A stretch of DNA of 26,562 nt from CAZIGK01 sp964538615. Its GTDB lineage: Bacteria > Pseudomonadota > Alphaproteobacteria > Rickettsiales > RI-342. The position numbers were made by a program, and so were the translations under genes. Of this stretch, positions 25,563-26,562 are shown piece after piece (position 1 is the stretch's first letter; every line of letters starts with the position of its first letter). The stretch lies in contig CAZIGK010000028.1 of the NCBI GenBank assembly GCA_964538615.1, positions 1-26,562 of the forward strand, given 5' to 3'. Under the pieces are notes generated by a model. The model did not search any database, had not been told where the DNA came from, and saw only the letters and a program-made list of their open reading frames with translations.

Positions 25563-25916
25563 ATGAAAATCCACATCAAAAACCTCACTCTCCCCACCAT
25601 CATCGGCGTCTATAGCTGGGAACGCAATACCCCGCGTGATCTCATTCTCCACCTCACCCTCCAGCTTCAAAGCTGCCCCGGCATCGAAACGGATCAGATT
25701 GAGGATACGGTCAATTACGACCAACTGGCCGATGTCCTGCGTCACGCCATGGCTGAAAAACACTTCATGTTGCTGGAAGCACTGGTGCACCATCTGCTGA
25801 ATGCCATTGGTCAGGCATTCCCCTTGGTCTCCTTCGCACGCATCACCATTGACAAACCCGGCGTTGTGCAAGAAACCGCAACCGTCTCCGTTGAAGCCGA
25901 ACGGCATTACCCTTAG
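25563..25916 (+). CDS. folB: Dihydroneopterin aldolase FolB
   Basis: Cleaves 7,8-dihydroneopterin to 6-hydroxymethyl-dihydropterin and glycolaldehyde in folate synthesis; it works as a tunnel-shaped octamer. Family motifs are IGVYSWERN (14-22, with E20), TVNYDQL (49-55), HFMLLEALVHHL (67-78, with pterin-anchoring E72) and ITIDKPGVV (94-102, catalytic K98). The order and spacing of E20, E72 and K98 match characterised enzymes. Length 117 is normal. It starts 27 bases after the folM stop with no clear ribosome-binding site, so it is probably translated from the same message. folK and folP are not adjacent. After its stop the sequence passes straight into the repeat block. Confidence 0.95.
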   Translation: MKIHIKNLTLPTIIGVYSWERNTPRDLILHLTLQLQSCPGIETDQIEDTVNYDQLADVLRHAMAEKHFMLLEALVHHLLNAIGQAFPLVSFARITIDKPGVVQETATVSVEAERHYP

Positions 25917-26380
25917 CTCCACTCGGTTGTTTTATTCCCTCCTTGCTCGACTCCTGTCTCGCAAATGAGGGTAGCTCAGGGCTGGTTCGGACTGCTGTCC
26001 TCACTTCTTGTCCTTTGCGTTTTTTGCTCTGGCTCCGCTCGGCTTACTAGCCTCGCTACGCGTCGGGGCTAAAGCCCCTCTCACTGCGTTCGCTAAAGGC
26101 GGCGGCCTGCTTGCCGCCGTTCTTGTCCCTCGCAAAACCTTCCCTTGGCTCCGCTCGGCTGTTTTTTCTTAGCTTCCGGCTCGGCCTACTTGCCTCGCCA
26201 TGAAGCAAGCTCAGGGCTGGCGCAGGCCTGCTTGCCTGCGCATGACACAACCGTTGGCGTGGCTTCGCCCCTCTCACTGCGTTCGCTAAAGACGGCGGCC
26301 TCCTTGCCGCCGTTCTTGTTCCACGCAAAACCTTTCCTTGGCTCCGCTCGGCTTGCTAGCCTCACCCCGCGCACCCAAAC
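25917..26380. repeat. Mosaic of palindromic intergenic repeats, right block
   Basis: No gene. An 86-base unit at 26075-26160 recurs at 26268-26353 with five mismatches. 25925-25990 matches 138-203, 26064-26118 matches 1-55, and 26243-26267 matches 221-245. Modules carry small hairpins, for example GGGGCT/AGCCCC, GGCGGC/GCCGCC and CGCAGGC/GCCTGCG (26221-26240), joined by repeated tags such as TTGGCTCCGCTCGG. The minus strand stays open over long parts and repeats peptides like SERSERG and EATPTVVS, but composition and repetition argue against a real protein. Confidence 0.8.
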
Positions 26381-26562
26381 TTCCACATGACGAAATCACC
26401 AACGCATGCTACAAACGCAATGGAACATCCGTTCCGGGGCGCGACAACCCTTCAGTTAGCGGCAGCGTGGCTCTGTCGTCATCCCTCTCAGTCACCCTAC
26501 GCATCATTGCGTCGGGGTGGCGGCGTTATGTAATAGCTGCACGCAGTGAAAGCGTCGCGGCC
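26381..26562. other. Unassigned sequence at the window edge
   Basis: I see no gene or known RNA here. It contains small palindromes (GGAAC-atcc-GTTCC near 26422-26435; ACGCA-tcat-TGCGT near 26500-26513 with CACC/GGTG outside). It may be more intergenic repeat or the upstream region of a gene beyond the window. Confidence 0.3.

Noticed and set aside
26056..26386. Two overlapping minus-strand frames in the right repeat block
   Set aside because: Their peptides are translations of repeated palindromic modules (SERSERG, EATPTVVS), not a protein family.
1..26562. A mobile island bounded by the shared end repeats
   Set aside because: No transposase, integrase or attachment site is present, the enclosed genes are mostly core functions, and the repeats look like dispersed intergenic modules.

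Overview
The window looks like chromosomal DNA of a free-living or host-associated alphaproteobacterium with GC content by eye in the mid-50s. The evidence is the lipA-ratA pair, the RNA polymerase omega subunit with an alphaproteobacterial-type N-terminus, ubiG (ubiquinone synthesis), and the family 5 uracil-DNA glycosylase / FolM-like reductase / folB string. I cannot name the genus. Almost all genes are housekeeping or metabolic. I saw no tRNA, rRNA, CRISPR array, transposase, integrase or phage gene.

Layout. 1-350 and 25917-26380 are gene-free mosaics of short palindromic intergenic repeats, and pieces of one end recur at the other. 416-1858 (-) is trigger factor with its own terminator and promoter. 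2160-4790 (+) is an overlapping three-gene string: an ElbB-like DJ-1/PfpI protein, a DAACS-family glutamate/dicarboxylate symporter, and an exported intradiol-dioxygenase-like protein. A 158-bp nested palindrome (4817-4974) then meets the convergent pair rimI-like acetyltransferase / TPR-methyltransferase (4964-6549, -). ubiG (6686-7417, +) diverges from that pair and converges on an M3 metallopeptidase (7588-9435, -), with another long inverted repeat between them. A GST-fold protein (-) diverges from lipA-ratA (+).

12143-16083 (+) is a tight operon of a polytopic DUF4173 membrane protein, an OmpR-type response regulator and a membrane histidine kinase. 16170-19155 (-) holds an ABC-2-type ATPase without its permease, directly downstream of agmatine deiminase and N-carbamoylputrescine amidase, the agmatine route to putrescine. 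Divergent from that is the most unusual locus (19319-23312, +): a very aberrant P1B-type metal-ATPase-like protein with a His-rich N-terminus and a His/Cys-rich C-terminus, followed by an unrecognised protein with two C-terminal membrane segments. In the ATPase-like protein the catalytic DKTGT reads DFTGT and the A-domain TGE is not recognisable.

23541-23933 (-) is rpoZ with a strong terminator. Divergent from it is a compact string of uracil-DNA glycosylase, pteridine-reductase-like SDR (FolM) and dihydroneopterin aldolase (FolB), which links to folate/pterin metabolism. The best candidates for something undescribed are the degenerate P-type ATPase with its neighbour, the DUF4173 two-component operon, and the modular palindromic repeats. 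Functions assigned here rest on motif recognition by eye; no database search was run.
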